A stretch of DNA of 64,000 nt from an uncultured Lewinella sp. (GTDB lineage Bacteria; Bacteroidota; Bacteroidia; Chitinophagales; Saprospiraceae), in the NCBI GenBank assembly GCA_913057785.1, contig CAJXPD010000015.1, positions 1 through 64,000 on the forward strand, read 5' to 3'. Shown here piece after piece: positions 1 to 10,373 of the stretch; position 1 is the stretch's first letter; each line of letters starts with the position of its first letter. A program made the translations under genes and the position numbers. Below the pieces are notes generated by a model. That model had not been told where the DNA came from, made no database searches, and was given only the letters and a program-made list of their open reading frames with translations.

Positions 1-1278
1 GGTGAAGGTACATTGATTGGCATCCGTGACCGTATAGCCGTAGGTGCCAGCGACAAGATTCTCTCGATCGGTGCCGGTAGTACCATCTGACCAAAGCACG
101 CTGTAGGGCGGTAAGCCACCGCTAATCGACAAACTTAGGCTGCCAGTGGCATCTCCATTGCAAAGCACATCCACTTGCGTTATTTCTACGGATAAAGCGG
201 AGGGCTCATTGACGGTAAAGCTTTCGATCTGTTCACAGTCGTTCGCATCCGTGACTGTGACCGTATAAGTACCACCACTTACACCAATTAGGTCTTTTGT
301 GTTAACTCCAGTAGACCAGGCATAGGTATAATCGGGTGTACCCCCAGTAACGCTTAGGATAATGGCACCATCTGGCGACGTAGCACACGAAGTAGCATCC
401 GTAACTTCTCCAGTAACAACAAGATCATCTGGTTGATCTACCTCCACCGGCTCACTAATCCAGGCACAACCATTCGCATCGGTAAGGGTTAAAACATATT
501 GTCCCGCTGGTAGATCCTCAATGGTACTAGCATCTTGCAAACCATTAGACCAGCTATAATTATACGGAGGGGTGCCCCCAGATGGCACCACAGATACACT
601 ACCATTGGATTCTCCAAAACAAATCACATTTGTAGCGTTGAGGGTACCTTCCAATACAGGGGGCTCAGACACACTAGCCTCACCGGAAATTGTGCAACCA
701 AAGGCATCCGTTACTACCACTGAAAAGGTGACTCCCGCAGGGATATTCTGTAAGACAGAATCGGCGCTCTGATCTGACCAAAGGAAACTATAAGGGCCTG
801 TCCCGCCGGTAAGAATGGGGGTTATACTACCAGTGCTAGCCCCATTGCAATCTGCATCAGTAGGAATTAGTTCTAGATTTAATTCTTGGATATCGGTTAG
901 CGTGAAACTGGCTGTAATGATACAGTCATTTTGATCCGTTATCGTGACGGAATAATTTCCAGCATTTAGGTCCGTTCGAGATCCTGTGGTTGCAAGGAGA
1001 TCGTCGGACCAAGCAAAATTGTAAGGCGGAGTTCCTCCACTTGGCACCACATCAATACTACCGTTGGGCACGGTCCCGCATATGGGATCTACCACTATAG
1101 TATCCAAGGAGAGTTCATCCGGCTGCATAATATCTACGCTATCGATTTGGGTGCATTGTCTGGCGTCTGTTATCGTCAGTATATAACGACCAGGCAGCAG
1201 CCCTGTTAAGTCCGGTGATTGTGACCCAGTATTCCAGACATAGGCATAAGGAGGCGTTCCTCCTGATACTTCCGTCGG
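1..1278 (-). pseudogene. Continuation of the giant adhesin in a shifted frame (SprB repeats, partial)
   Basis: Reading the minus strand with codons beginning at positions divisible by three gives one open frame from about 1275 to position 1, with no stop. It encodes six consecutive SprB-type repeats, each with the pattern GGTPPYxYxWS...GxYxVTVTDxxGC, separated by about 70-75 residues. It is clearly the same protein as the upstream ORF: the first repeat begins in the upstream frame (DVSCFGFSDGSI) and finishes here (EVSGGTPPYAYVW). The ORF track does not list it, presumably because it runs off the window. Either the gene is truly broken, or the base call or assembly is wrong at this spot. The cut is tagged pseudogene because of the frameshift; a sequence correction would merge both parts into one CDS. 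Confidence 0.8.
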
Positions 1279-4200
1279 AGAACCCGAAACAGCTGACGTC
1301 AGCTGGCGTCATGTTAATATTTATGGGGTCTGCAATATCAACCGTCACAGTATCTCTATCTCTACATCCATTGACATCCGTTCCTTCCACCCAGTAAATA
1401 CCACTGGACGAAACCGTAATGTTGTCCCCCGTTTCACCTGTACTCCAACTATAGGTATCTGCACCAGTTGCCGTCAGGATGGTAGTTTCCGAAGCACAGA
1501 GAATGGTATCTCCCAGGATTTCGACCACTGGCAAAGGATTAATGATCAAGGTGACGGCTGTTCTAGTTGTGCTTACACAGCCGCTCAGAATATCTTCATA
1601 TTCCACATAGTAGGTACCAGCCTGTGGCGGAATGAAGCTAAAGGTAGAAGCCAAGAATTGACCATCTACAGGAGCATCATACCAATTGGCATTGAAACCA
1701 TCTATGGCTTGAACAGTGAGGGCGGGGATAGCATCTCCGAGGCAAATTTCTTGATCTCCGTCACTAACTGGAGGTGGAATATCTGGACAAGGACATAGCG
1801 GGGAGATGACGGTTTCGATGTTGAAACAGTCTGTATTAGGGTCTACAACCGTGATAACCACATCTTGGCCTGTAGTGATGCCAGAGACAGCAAACAAGCC
1901 GCTGCCCAAATCTTGGACTTGCCCTTGATCAGCACTCACCAAGTTGCCAGGAGTTGTAAAGAACTCCACCCGGTAGGTCAGGAGGTCTGGTGAACATATG
2001 GTATCAATATTGTCTATCGGAGGTTTCGGGATTACCGTAATCTCGGTAGAATCTATAGTTTGACAGCCGTTGATATCCGTTACCGTGAGATAGAAAGTAG
2101 TAGTTTCGATAGGTTTAGCAAAGACGGAAGAGGTAGAGCCGAGGCCGTCACTCCAGGTGTAGGCATAGGGAGGTTTGCCTCCATTGATTTGTGATTGCAA
2201 TAGGGTGCTGTCACCTTCACAAATAATATTGACCGTGGTTCCTACCTGAACCACCAAGTTATTTTTCTCTCCGATCGTCACTTCACCAACGGTTTGGCAT
2301 CCGCTATCATTAGTAACTGTGACGGAATAGGTGCCAGGTGCCACACCATTGATGGACTGAGTTGTTGCACCATTACTCCATTCGTAAGTAGGTAGGATTC
2401 CTCTCGCAATTATATATCCGGGATCGATGTAAACCGTAGCACTACCATTATTAGCACCGCAATCCGCATCTGTCCATGCAAAGTAGATATCAAAACTACA
2501 ATCTGGATCCTCACAATCTACCAAACCATCTTGGTCATTATCCAAGCCATCATCACAGATCTCAGGGCTAGGTAATGGGCATTCAAAAATTAACTCACAA
2601 TTGGTCAATTGCTCTGCTAAATCATTGTTGATCCCACTGGTACCGCCGTAGGTGAATAGTAGTTCGCCGACGCAATTGTATACTCTACCTTCTCCAAAAG
2701 TACAGAGGTACGGATTGTCTCTTAGATTTATTACTGGTTGTCCTTGATAACGGCAAGCAAACACCTGCAGCCCACAGCTCGCATTATCACAATCGATTAG
2801 GGCTTGTAACCAAGGTAAGGTTAGTGGATCTGTAGTACCACAGTCTTCGGGTGGGCATGCCTCAAAAACAAGGCTACATTGGCGCCAGCATTCGCATGAT
2901 GCTTGATAATATTCGACCGTCACCACATAGGTTGGGCAGGAGCTTGAGGCGGGTAAAAGATCCGAGGTATAGCCCGTACCTAAGGGCGCCATGTTTGGCG
3001 CATCTATTCTCCAGCTCACATTGCTGTAATCATCTTCTTGCGGAATGTTGAATTGGAAACTGGATTCTGAGTCAAGGTACTGCCAATCAATAATTGTGCA
3101 ATCAAAGGGATCACATAAGTAAATCCTTCGGCAGCAACTGTACCAGCTGTAGGTGTAGTAGTCAAAATAGCGAATGCAGATTGTCCGAATCTCGCACGGT
3201 AAAGCGCTAGGATAAGATACTCCCAAGCCCTGTCCCTGGCCGAACTCTAGACCTGTTTCCAATTCGCTCCAAGTCACTGTCGATGGATCAGTCGTGTTCG
3301 GCAAATCGAAGTCGAACACGAAGGTATCCCCATCATACTTATAGTTGATATTGCCTGCACCACAATCCTCTGGTGGACATAGCCAAACTGTTCGGCTACA
3401 CAAGAACCAGGCATCAAATTGCGGGTCAAAATAACTAACACTAACCGTAGCAGATTCACAAGAAGTAGGAAAATCTAGAATATTTGAAAGTGGACCTGTT
3501 CCTAAGGGTGAGTCCGTATCTACCCAGGTCCAAGAAATGGTCTGATAATTGGATCCATTATTGAGTGTAAAACGATAGCCTTGGTTTGTTACCAGTTCAT
3601 AGTCAATCGTAGTCTCTCCACAGTTAAAGGGGGGCTGTACATAGATGGTTTTGCAACACTGAATTACGCAATCCGCTCCGGGAACTTTCAGATACATACA
3701 AATAGTATGCAGTCCCTCCTCCAGTGTGTAGAATAAAACATCTAAATTCTCAGTTCCTGGAACTTCTACACCGTCAATTTCCCATTTGCAAATTTCCATT
3801 CCCGATATGTTCTCAAAGCGGTAAGTCAGGGAACCATAGCCTGAGTAAATATCGTAATTGTCTTCGATCGTGTAGATTAAGTTATTGCAGTTGGTATCGC
3901 AACAATTCTCCGCACAGAGGTTATCGCAGGTATTTACCGGGGCGCAAGTTGGGTGCTGAATCTCGAGGGTAAAATTCCCAACGCTACCATCCCAGCCTTC
4001 AATCACCAAATAATAGGTCTGTCCAGCAGTTACATTTAGGTTTACTAGTTCATCTTGGCCAGCGGGATTTTTCCCGTAGCCCAGGCAGTTGGCGGCTTGA
4101 TCACAGGCATCCAGGATTAACAGATCTAAATCAACCTGTGTCTCTAGTCCGCTTAGACTTACGTTAACTATGCCATCAAAAGTTGCCTCATAGGTATAGA

Positions 4201-7200
4201 CTCGTTCAGGGCCCGTATATCCTCCTCTCCGATCGATTGGTTGACAGCTGTAAGCACTAACGTTATTAGGTTGTCCATCTGTCGAGGCAGAGCTGGGTTG
4301 TCCACAGACAATACTACTGCCATCACAGAAAAGATCTCCCTCCGTTGCGGTAAGCCGGAATGGTCCTTGCTGCCCTTGATTATACCCATCTACTATCAGA
4401 TAATAGGTTCCCGCCGGAAAATCAGGCAAGTGGATCGCGTCAAAATTGCGGTTGAAATAGGGCTGTCCGAAAGGATTGAGGCTTTGTCCTAAACAAGTAG
4501 CGGGCAATAAACAATCATCCAAAAGGAAAATATCCAGGTCTAGCGGTAGCCCACCAAGCCCCTCGTTGATCAAAGTAATCGTAAGGTCTCCCTCATTGCT
4601 TGTCTTTGTGATTTCATATATTTTATCTGGAGCCGAAAAGGTGGATTGGCCGTCATAGCAGTCGTAGTCTGGGGCTACAAACTGGCTGCTCCCGCCAGTA
4701 TTATCTCCAAGGGTTTGCAAGCCCATTGTGAGCACTTCGACCCCAGCGCAAACGTCCTGGATAGCGACTGTCCAACAATGGCAAATTCGCGTGCAGCCAT
4801 TGTAGTATGTGACACAGATTCGGTAGTGGCCAGCCGCAGCAAAATCGATCACTGGGCTTGGAGTGGTGGCATCGGTACCATTGGCGAAAGTGGCACCGGC
4901 GGGTAATTGCCATTGGTGATTATTCCAAAGTCCTCCCTCTGGCATTCCTATAAAGCTTACTTGTTGACCATTGATCTGCGGCCTTACTAAGGGCGCGGCC
5001 TCCGGGATCTCTGTACAGCCGTCAACGCTACAGAACTCCTGACAAATGGAGGAAAGTCCACACGCATTATTGACGATTAAGCAAATATCAGCGCATTGAT
5101 TATCAGGGAAGAAAGCCCAAACTGCTTGTCCCCCAGGGACATAAACCGTCTCGACATCGGCCGGTATATCCCAAGTAAAGTTGCTTGCTCCTTGACTGCT
5201 GGAAGCATCAAAATAATACCAGCCGGTCTCTTGATCAATGTTCCAGGTAAAATGCGCTATAGGTGGGGCGAAGCAAGGTGTTTCCGTCAAATTTATGGTT
5301 TGACAACAGCTAAATAGCTGCACAGGGATACTACCGACATCACTAAATATCTGTATACAAGCCTCATATTGACCAGGACCAGGGAAATCTACGACAGGAT
5401 TGGCGTCCGTTTCGCTGGTTCCATCTAGATAAATAACATTTGCAGGTTGTCCCGTAGCCACTTCGATGAAGAGCCATTGATAGGTTAAGGTAAGCGGGTT
5501 GCCGAATTCATCTGTTGCCTCACAATAGTTATCGTAAAAACTTACGGTATAATCATTAACTGTTCGGGTATCATAAAAGAAGCAATCTACGCAGTCATCA
5601 CATCCTGCTACCTCTTCGCATAATTCTACTGTTAGACAGCAAATCTTCCAACACCCACTGATATCATCGTAATATCGAACGCAGATATCTACCACCGGAC
5701 AGTTACTATCAAAGAGCACCAATTGAGAGATCGGTTCCGTACCAATTTCAGTCACTTCGCCACTTTCCGTACGCATCGTCCAAGTAATCTGCGAAACGGC
5801 AGTCTCCAGTAAGGTAAACTGAAAGCCTTCTCCAGGGAAAGAGTCCTTTTGAATATTGATCAGTCCACAGGCGTACGGGTCTTCAATGCAATATTGATTG
5901 CAACAGCCTACCTGACAACCCGTTGTGTTATCAATATAATCATAGCAAACTTCATAAGTTCCGGGGCCCGTAAATTCATAATTTAATCCGGTAGTAACTA
6001 TATCACTCGCATCCTGGCCATCTACTACCCAGATCCAACCATCGGTAAACTGCTCCCAATCGGGTAGATCGGCTGAGAAATTAAAATTCAGAGCAGAACC
6101 AGTGAACGCGTAACTAATATTGTCACAGTTTTCAAAAAGTTGATCGTTGCAGCAATTGACCGCCAAAGTAAAGTTTGACTCTTGGCTAGCATCGACGCCA
6201 TCCACCACAATGCGATACTTCCCGGCCGTTACATCCAGTTCTATCAACTCGTCTCCGTTACCTGTACTGGTACTTGCACCGACACAGGTCGTATTGCCAC
6301 CTGTACAATTGAAAACGAAGAGGTCTAGGTTTGCCGCTAATCCGGTCAGAGCAACCTCGATAAAATTCACATCTGTTGGTACTACCAATTCATAAACTCG
6401 ATCCCTGGCGTCATAGGGTTGTGTTGGCGCGCCGCAGGAGGTGAATACAGATGTATCAAAATTATCTTCACTACTAAAGTTGTTGCTATTGATCGTTTGA
6501 TTACAATCGATCAAATTAGCTGTAGTTTGGCAGGGGTCATCCTCATATTCGCAATCGGCGGAGAGGCGGAAGCTACTCGTTATATTGGCTGTTCGTGCAT
6601 CGACAATCAGGTAATAGGTGCCAAACGGATTATTTATCGTTATACTTTCATCCCCAGAACCACTCCTTGTACTCCTATCTATACAACCTCCGAGCCCGCT
6701 ACAATTGTATACAAAAAGGTCAAGATTGTTACTCATGTTCGTCAAGTTGAAGGTCACTGAGGTAACATCCTGAGGAGTGGAGTAGCGGAAGAGGCGGTCA
6801 TTGCCAGAATAAGGATTTGAGGTGGTAAAACAATCTTCATACAGATCTGCGAAGAAATTGCTTCCTCCTGAGTTGTTATTGAAAAGACCAGAGTTCTGGT
6901 TACAAAGCAAGTCCATAGCCGTGCTGGTACAAGGGTCTTCGCTGCTCTGACACTCTATGGATAAGGTATAGGTCGATTGTGAATTGGGATCTACCCCATC
7001 AACAACAAAATAGTAATCTGTCCCTGGAATGGGATTGTCAATGGTAATTTGCTCATCACTCGTACCACTTCCCCTACTTTGATCAATACAAGTGGTAGAA
7101 CTGGTACAATCAAATAGAAACATATCCAGGTTCGCATTCAGGTCTGTCATTCTGATGGTAATGGGTAATGGACTGGTAGCTGTGATGCGATAGAGCCGAT

Positions 7201-8407
7201 CATCCCCATCATAATCTGCCCCATTGGTTACGCTACAACCATCATAAGCATCCGCAAAGAAGAAGCTTTCCGTATTGATGTTGTCTTCCTGGTAGGTCTC
7301 GTTGCATTGCAACTGATCAAATTCACTATTACAAGGATCATCACTGACATTACCTCCATCGCAAACCACCTCTAAGGTGAAGCCGCCTACATGAGATAAC
7401 CCATCCGTATCTTCCCCGTCAATGATCACGTAATAGGTTCCGGAGGGATTATTGATCACCACATTTTCGAACGAGAAACCAGATTTGACATTGTGTCCTA
7501 CACATTCTCCGGAAGGACTACAATCGTAGATAAACATGTCCAAATCTGCTGTCAGGCCAGTGAGTAAGAATTCCAGTTGGGTAGCGCCCTGCGGGGTTTG
7601 GAACTCATACATGATATCCTGGTTGTCATAAGGCCAAGTACTCAAGAAGCAATCTCTATATAATTCAACTTGAAAATCGTCCCCTTGTCCGGATGTATTC
7701 CCGCTTATCGGTTGATTACAAACGATTGGGATAGAAGCTGTGTTATTCGCACAGGGGTCATCGCTTGTGCCACAGTAAGCCCAAACCGTGTAACTCGAGA
7801 CTATATTGTCAGTTCTCCCATCTACAATTACATAGTATTCCCCTGGAGGAGGTGCCGGGTCAAGCATAACTACCTCATTAGTGGTTCCGGTTCTAGTCCC
7901 ACTAGCAATACAGGATCCGGTGCTGCAACTGTACAGGAATATATCCAGATTCGCTGTCATACTAGTGAATTGAGTGGGCTTGCCGAAGGGATTCAGTCTG
8001 GGACCTGTGAGGCGAAGTTCAAGGAAGTCCAGACCTGTGGGAACAGTGAGTTCATAGATCTGATCTCTTCCACTATAATCGAAATTGCTGCTAATACAGC
8101 TAGTGTAGGTTGAAATATCAAAATTGTTGGACTGCTGAGAAAGGTTGGTACTCTCTCTTGGAATTCCGCAACGAAGGATAAGATTACTCCCCACCTCACA
8201 GGGGTTATCTGCTAGAAGAAAAGGCAAAGCAAATTCTGTACGCTCTTCCTCAAAGTCTTCTACCGGGGATTGCAATTCTTCATACAGAAAGTAGATCCAA
8301 TCAGCTCTTTGAAAAGCATAGTTATCTTTTGTTTCACTAGTGCTCCATCCCGAGATGGGATTTAATAGAAGGCAAAGGATGAGAATGGTGTATGACGGTT
8401 TTTTCAT
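1139..8407 (-). CDS. Giant secreted adhesin with PPC, PKD and SprB-type repeats (interrupted by a frameshift)
   Basis: Predicted cell-surface adhesin. The ORF track starts at 8518, but the ATG at 8407 is preferred because it begins a clean signal peptide (MKKPSYTILILCLLL). After it come five tandem PPC-like domains (about 8220-6150), each with an NLDxFxY core and an acidic, probably calcium-binding, ending 'TYYxIVDG'. Next is a Cys-rich PKD-like block (about 6150-4760), two more PPC-like domains (about 4760-3950), more PKD-like/Cys-rich modules, a MopE-like motif EICDDGLDNDQDGLVDC near 2550, and SprB/PKD-type repeats. The last ~45 residues after 'FSDGSI' do not fit the repeat: the reading frame is lost near 1270 and stops at 1139, while the neighbouring frame continues the SprB repeats to the window edge. 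So the true product is longer and its C-terminus, probably a T9SS sorting domain, is not visible. Seen: modules and frame change. Inferred: surface adhesin or gliding-type role. Confidence 0.85.
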   Translation of the reverse strand: MKKPSYTILILCLLLNPISGWSTSETKDNYAFQRADWIYFLYEELQSPVEDFEEERTEFALPFLLADNPCEVGSNLILRCGIPRESTNLSQQSNNFDISTYTSCISSNFDYSGRDQIYELTVPTGLDFLELRLTGPRLNPFGKPTQFTSMTANLDIFLYSCSTGSCIASGTRTGTTNEVVMLDPAPPPGEYYVIVDGRTDNIVSSYTVWAYCGTSDDPCANNTASIPIVCNQPISGNTSGQGDDFQVELYRDCFLSTWPYDNQDIMYEFQTPQGATQLEFLLTGLTADLDMFIYDCSPSGECVGHNVKSGFSFENVVINNPSGTYYVIIDGEDTDGLSHVGGFTLEVVCDGGNVSDDPCNSEFDQLQCNETYQEDNINTESFFFADAYDGCSVTNGADYDGDDRLYRITATSPLPITIRMTDLNANLDMFLFDCTSSTTCIDQSRGSGTSDEQITIDNPIPGTDYYFVVDGVDPNSQSTYTLSIECQSSEDPCTSTAMDLLCNQNSGLFNNNSGGSNFFADLYEDCFTTSNPYSGNDRLFRYSTPQDVTSVTFNLTNMSNNLDLFVYNCSGLGGCIDRSTRSGSGDESITINNPFGTYYLIVDARTANITSSFRLSADCEYEDDPCQTTANLIDCNQTINSNNFSSEDNFDTSVFTSCGAPTQPYDARDRVYELVVPTDVNFIEVALTGLAANLDLFVFNCTGGNTTCVGASTSTGNGDELIELDVTAGKYRIVVDGVDASQESNFTLAVNCCNDQLFENCDNISYAFTGSALNFNFSADLPDWEQFTDGWIWVVDGQDASDIVTTGLNYEFTGPGTYEVCYDYIDNTTGCQVGCCNQYCIEDPYACGLINIQKDSFPGEGFQFTLLETAVSQITWTMRTESGEVTEIGTEPISQLVLFDSNCPVVDICVRYYDDISGCWKICCLTVELCEEVAGCDDCVDCFFYDTRTVNDYTVSFYDNYCEATDEFGNPLTLTYQWLFIEVATGQPANVIYLDGTSETDANPVVDFPGPGQYEACIQIFSDVGSIPVQLFSCCQTINLTETPCFAPPIAHFTWNIDQETGWYYFDASSSQGASNFTWDIPADVETVYVPGGQAVWAFFPDNQCADICLIVNNACGLSSICQEFCSVDGCTEIPEAAPLVRPQINGQQVSFIGMPEGGLWNNHQWQLPAGATFANGTDATTPSPVIDFAAAGHYRICVTYYNGCTRICHCWTVAIQDVCAGVEVLTMGLQTLGDNTGGSSQFVAPDYDCYDGQSTFSAPDKIYEITKTSNEGDLTITLINEGLGGLPLDLDIFLLDDCLLPATCLGQSLNPFGQPYFNRNFDAIHLPDFPAGTYYLIVDGYNQGQQGPFRLTATEGDLFCDGSSIVCGQPSSASTDGQPNNVSAYSCQPIDRRGGYTGPERVYTYEATFDGIVNVSLSGLETQVDLDLLILDACDQAANCLGYGKNPAGQDELVNLNVTAGQTYYLVIEGWDGSVGNFTLEIQHPTCAPVNTCDNLCAENCCDTNCNNLIYTIEDNYDIYSGYGSLTYRFENISGMEICKWEIDGVEVPGTENLDVLFYTLEEGLHTICMYLKVPGADCVIQCCKTIYVQPPFNCGETTIDYELVTNQGYRFTLNNGSNYQTISWTWVDTDSPLGTGPLSNILDFPTSCESATVSVSYFDPQFDAWFLCSRTVWLCPPEDCGAGNINYKYDGDTFVFDFDLPNTTDPSTVTWSELETGLEFGQGQGLGVSYPSALPCEIRTICIRYFDYYTYSWYSCCRRIYLCDPFDCTIIDWQYLDSESSFQFNIPQEDDYSNVSWRIDAPNMAPLGTGYTSDLLPASSSCPTYVVTVEYYQASCECWRQCSLVFEACPPEDCGTTDPLTLPWLQALIDCDNASCGLQVFACRYQGQPVINLRDNPYLCTFGEGRVYNCVGELLFTYGGTSGINNDLAEQLTNCELIFECPLPSPEICDDGLDNDQDGLVDCEDPDCSFDIYFAWTDADCGANNGSATVYIDPGYIIARGILPTYEWSNGATTQSINGVAPGTYSVTVTNDSGCQTVGEVTIGEKNNLVVQVGTTVNIICEGDSTLLQSQINGGKPPYAYTWSDGLGSTSSVFAKPIETTTFYLTVTDINGCQTIDSTEITVIPKPPIDNIDTICSPDLLTYRVEFFTTPGNLVSADQGQVQDLGSGLFAVSGITTGQDVVITVVDPNTDCFNIETVISPLCPCPDIPPPVSDGDQEICLGDAIPALTVQAIDGFNANWYDAPVDGQFLASTFSFIPPQAGTYYVEYEDILSGCVSTTRTAVTLIINPLPVVEILGDTILCASETTILTATGADTYSWSTGETGDNITVSSSGIYWVEGTDVNGCRDRDTVTVDIADPININMTPADVSCFGFSDGSIRRNASLCLCLEYWVTITGLNRAAAWSLYTDDNRRQTMHPNR

Positions 8408-9064
8408 GATACGGGGTATATAGGTATAAGATCTATTGGCCGTGCCCCTACCGCTAAATAGTAGAAACAAGCGCTTAATTTGCAGAATCATCAATATCGG
8501 GGTCCTATCAGGTAGCACTTTAATACTTACATAAAGGCATCAAGGCCCAAGGCATTAATCATTTAATACTAGGAGACGTGGAATTGAGATAGGAACCGTT
8601 TTGCAGGTTCCACAGTCAAGGAGAAGTATAATTTTGGCGTTGAGTATTTGCCCTTGAGTACACGAAGATCAAGGGTGAATGTACAGCAAAAATTTGTAAA
8701 AAAATTATATTCTCAAAGAAATTCTGAAGGGATGTGACAAGTTCGAAATGCAACCACATGATCATGTTGGGCAAACGGCTAAATGCGGGAGAAGGCCTCT
8801 TCTTCCACTACATTAGCCAAGCTAAGATTATCACTCTATTCTTCATGTGGCATCCTGTAGACTTGACGATGCTTACCTTAGTTGAAGCCCGACAAAAACA
8901 GATGCAACTCTACCTTAATGAGATATTTGGTTTCTAATTAAAAGAAACTCCATTGACTTAAGCATCTTCTCAAAATTCAGTAATTTTAACAAGAGCAAGT
9001 ACAACTACTGAAGATGTCAATACCCGGCTGGTGGGAATTATTTTGCCACTGATAACACATCTAT
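8408..9064. other. Intergenic region, divergent promoter area without a convincing gene
   Basis: About 650 bases lie between the adhesin start (minus) and the exported enolase-family gene (plus). The 67-codon plus-strand ORF at 8734-8937 has no recognisable features and is not called. The region must hold both promoters; a box close to the Bacteroidota TAnnTTTG consensus (TTATTTTG, one mismatch) lies about 25 bases before the ATG at 9065, but no matching -33 TTG was found, so no promoter is asserted. Confidence 0.4.
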
Positions 9065-10342
9065 ATGCTTTCAAAACGAAGAACCTTCATTAAGAATTCA
9101 CTCCTCGGTGTAGCAGGAACGATACTTCCTACCTACGGTTGCCAGAACCTGGAGCAAGCAAAAGATCCTGCTTCCGGTAAACCCATCGACTATTCAAGCC
9201 TGGATAATGCCTTTGCTGAAAATGTTCTGAATATCTCCACGCTGAAGGATCCCGTTCTCATTGAATCCTTAGCATTACTTCGATACAAAAACAATTTCAT
9301 TTGCCGAGTTCGCTCGAAGGATGGAGCAGAAGGTTTTTCGGTAGCCAACAACGCACAAATGCGATCCCTCTATCCCATTTTTCTGAATCGTTTACAAAGC
9401 TTCTTTATTGGTCAGGATGCTAGAAAACTGGAATCCTTATTGGAGGAGGTATACGTCTATCGAAGTAATTACAAACTCCAAAACCTGGCGCTGTGGGTAC
9501 CGCTTGCCACCATCGAATTTGCTATTCTCGACCTATTGGGTCAAATAAGTGACCAATCTATTGGTACACTCCTAGGTGGGGTAAAGAATCCTGCTATTGC
9601 TGTATATCGTGCCAACAACTATCGGGGAGAAACGGCCACAGCTTCCATTGAAAAAATCAAAGCTACAGTGGCAGAAACGCAAGCGAAAGCCGTCAAATTC
9701 AAGATCGGGGGGCGAATGAGCAAAAACAAAGACTACCCTCCCGGTCGGACGGAAGCACTCATCCCATTAGTGCGAGAGGCCTTTGGCCCAGAGATGACCA
9801 TCTACGCTGACTCCAACGGTTCATATGATGTGAAAGAATCCATTCGGGTTGGAAGGATTCTAGAGGAATACCAGATCGACTTTTATGAAGAACCTACCCC
9901 TTTTGATTGGTATGAAGAAACCAAGGCTGTTGCCGACGCTCTGAGCGTACCCATCGCCGGGGGGGAACAGGAGCCTAGCATGCGCAACTTTCGTTGGTTG
10001 ATTGGCAATGATGCCTTAGATATTGTACAACCGGATATCTTCTACTTTGGCGGTATGATTCGTTCTATGCGCGTCGCTCGAATGGCTCACACCAAAAACA
10101 AGCTGTGCGTACCTCATATTTCCGGTTCGGGTCTAGGCTATCTGTATATGATGCATTTTGTTTCTGCTTTGCCAAACGCTGGCCCATATCATGAATTCAA
10201 AGGCTTCAATACTAGTATACCCATTGAATGTCCAACAGCGGATTTAGTGAGTAGAGCAGGTGTGATCGAGGTGCCAACAGGGCCAGGAGCAGGAATTCTG
10301 ATTGATCCCGATTTTATTGCCAAGCATGAGGTAGTTCAGTAA
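9065..10342 (+). CDS. Tat-exported enolase-superfamily (mandelate racemase/muconate lactonizing type) enzyme
   Basis: Enolase-superfamily enzyme, probably a sugar-acid dehydratase or racemase/epimerase working outside the cytoplasm. The N-terminus has a twin-arginine motif (KRRTFIKNS) followed by a hydrophobic stretch and a lipobox-like LPTYGC, which suggests a folded, Tat-exported lipoprotein. The C-terminal barrel holds the expected residues: a KxK pair at K211/K213 (AVKFK), metal ligands near D249 (YADSN), E275/E276 (YEEP) and E301 (GGEQ), and H351 (PHISGSG), the position of the mandelate-racemase base. Length (425 aa) equals the family plus its export signal. The gene is convergent with the 835-aa secreted protein (31-base gap). 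Substrate cannot be deduced; nearby genes hint at uronate or sugar-acid chemistry. The export of a normally cytosolic fold is the odd point. Confidence 0.88.
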   Translation: MLSKRRTFIKNSLLGVAGTILPTYGCQNLEQAKDPASGKPIDYSSLDNAFAENVLNISTLKDPVLIESLALLRYKNNFICRVRSKDGAEGFSVANNAQMRSLYPIFLNRLQSFFIGQDARKLESLLEEVYVYRSNYKLQNLALWVPLATIEFAILDLLGQISDQSIGTLLGGVKNPAIAVYRANNYRGETATASIEKIKATVAETQAKAVKFKIGGRMSKNKDYPPGRTEALIPLVREAFGPEMTIYADSNGSYDVKESIRVGRILEEYQIDFYEEPTPFDWYEETKAVADALSVPIAGGEQEPSMRNFRWLIGNDALDIVQPDIFYFGGMIRSMRVARMAHTKNKLCVPHISGSGLGYLYMMHFVSALPNAGPYHEFKGFNTSIPIECPTADLVSRAGVIEVPTGPGAGILIDPDFIAKHEVVQ

Positions 10343-10373
10343 ATCACCCTGAAATCAAATAGCTTTCCTACTC

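Noticed and set aside
8734-8937. 67-codon plus-strand ORF upstream of the enolase-family gene
   Set aside because: Featureless sequence in a promoter-rich spacer; no evidence of coding.
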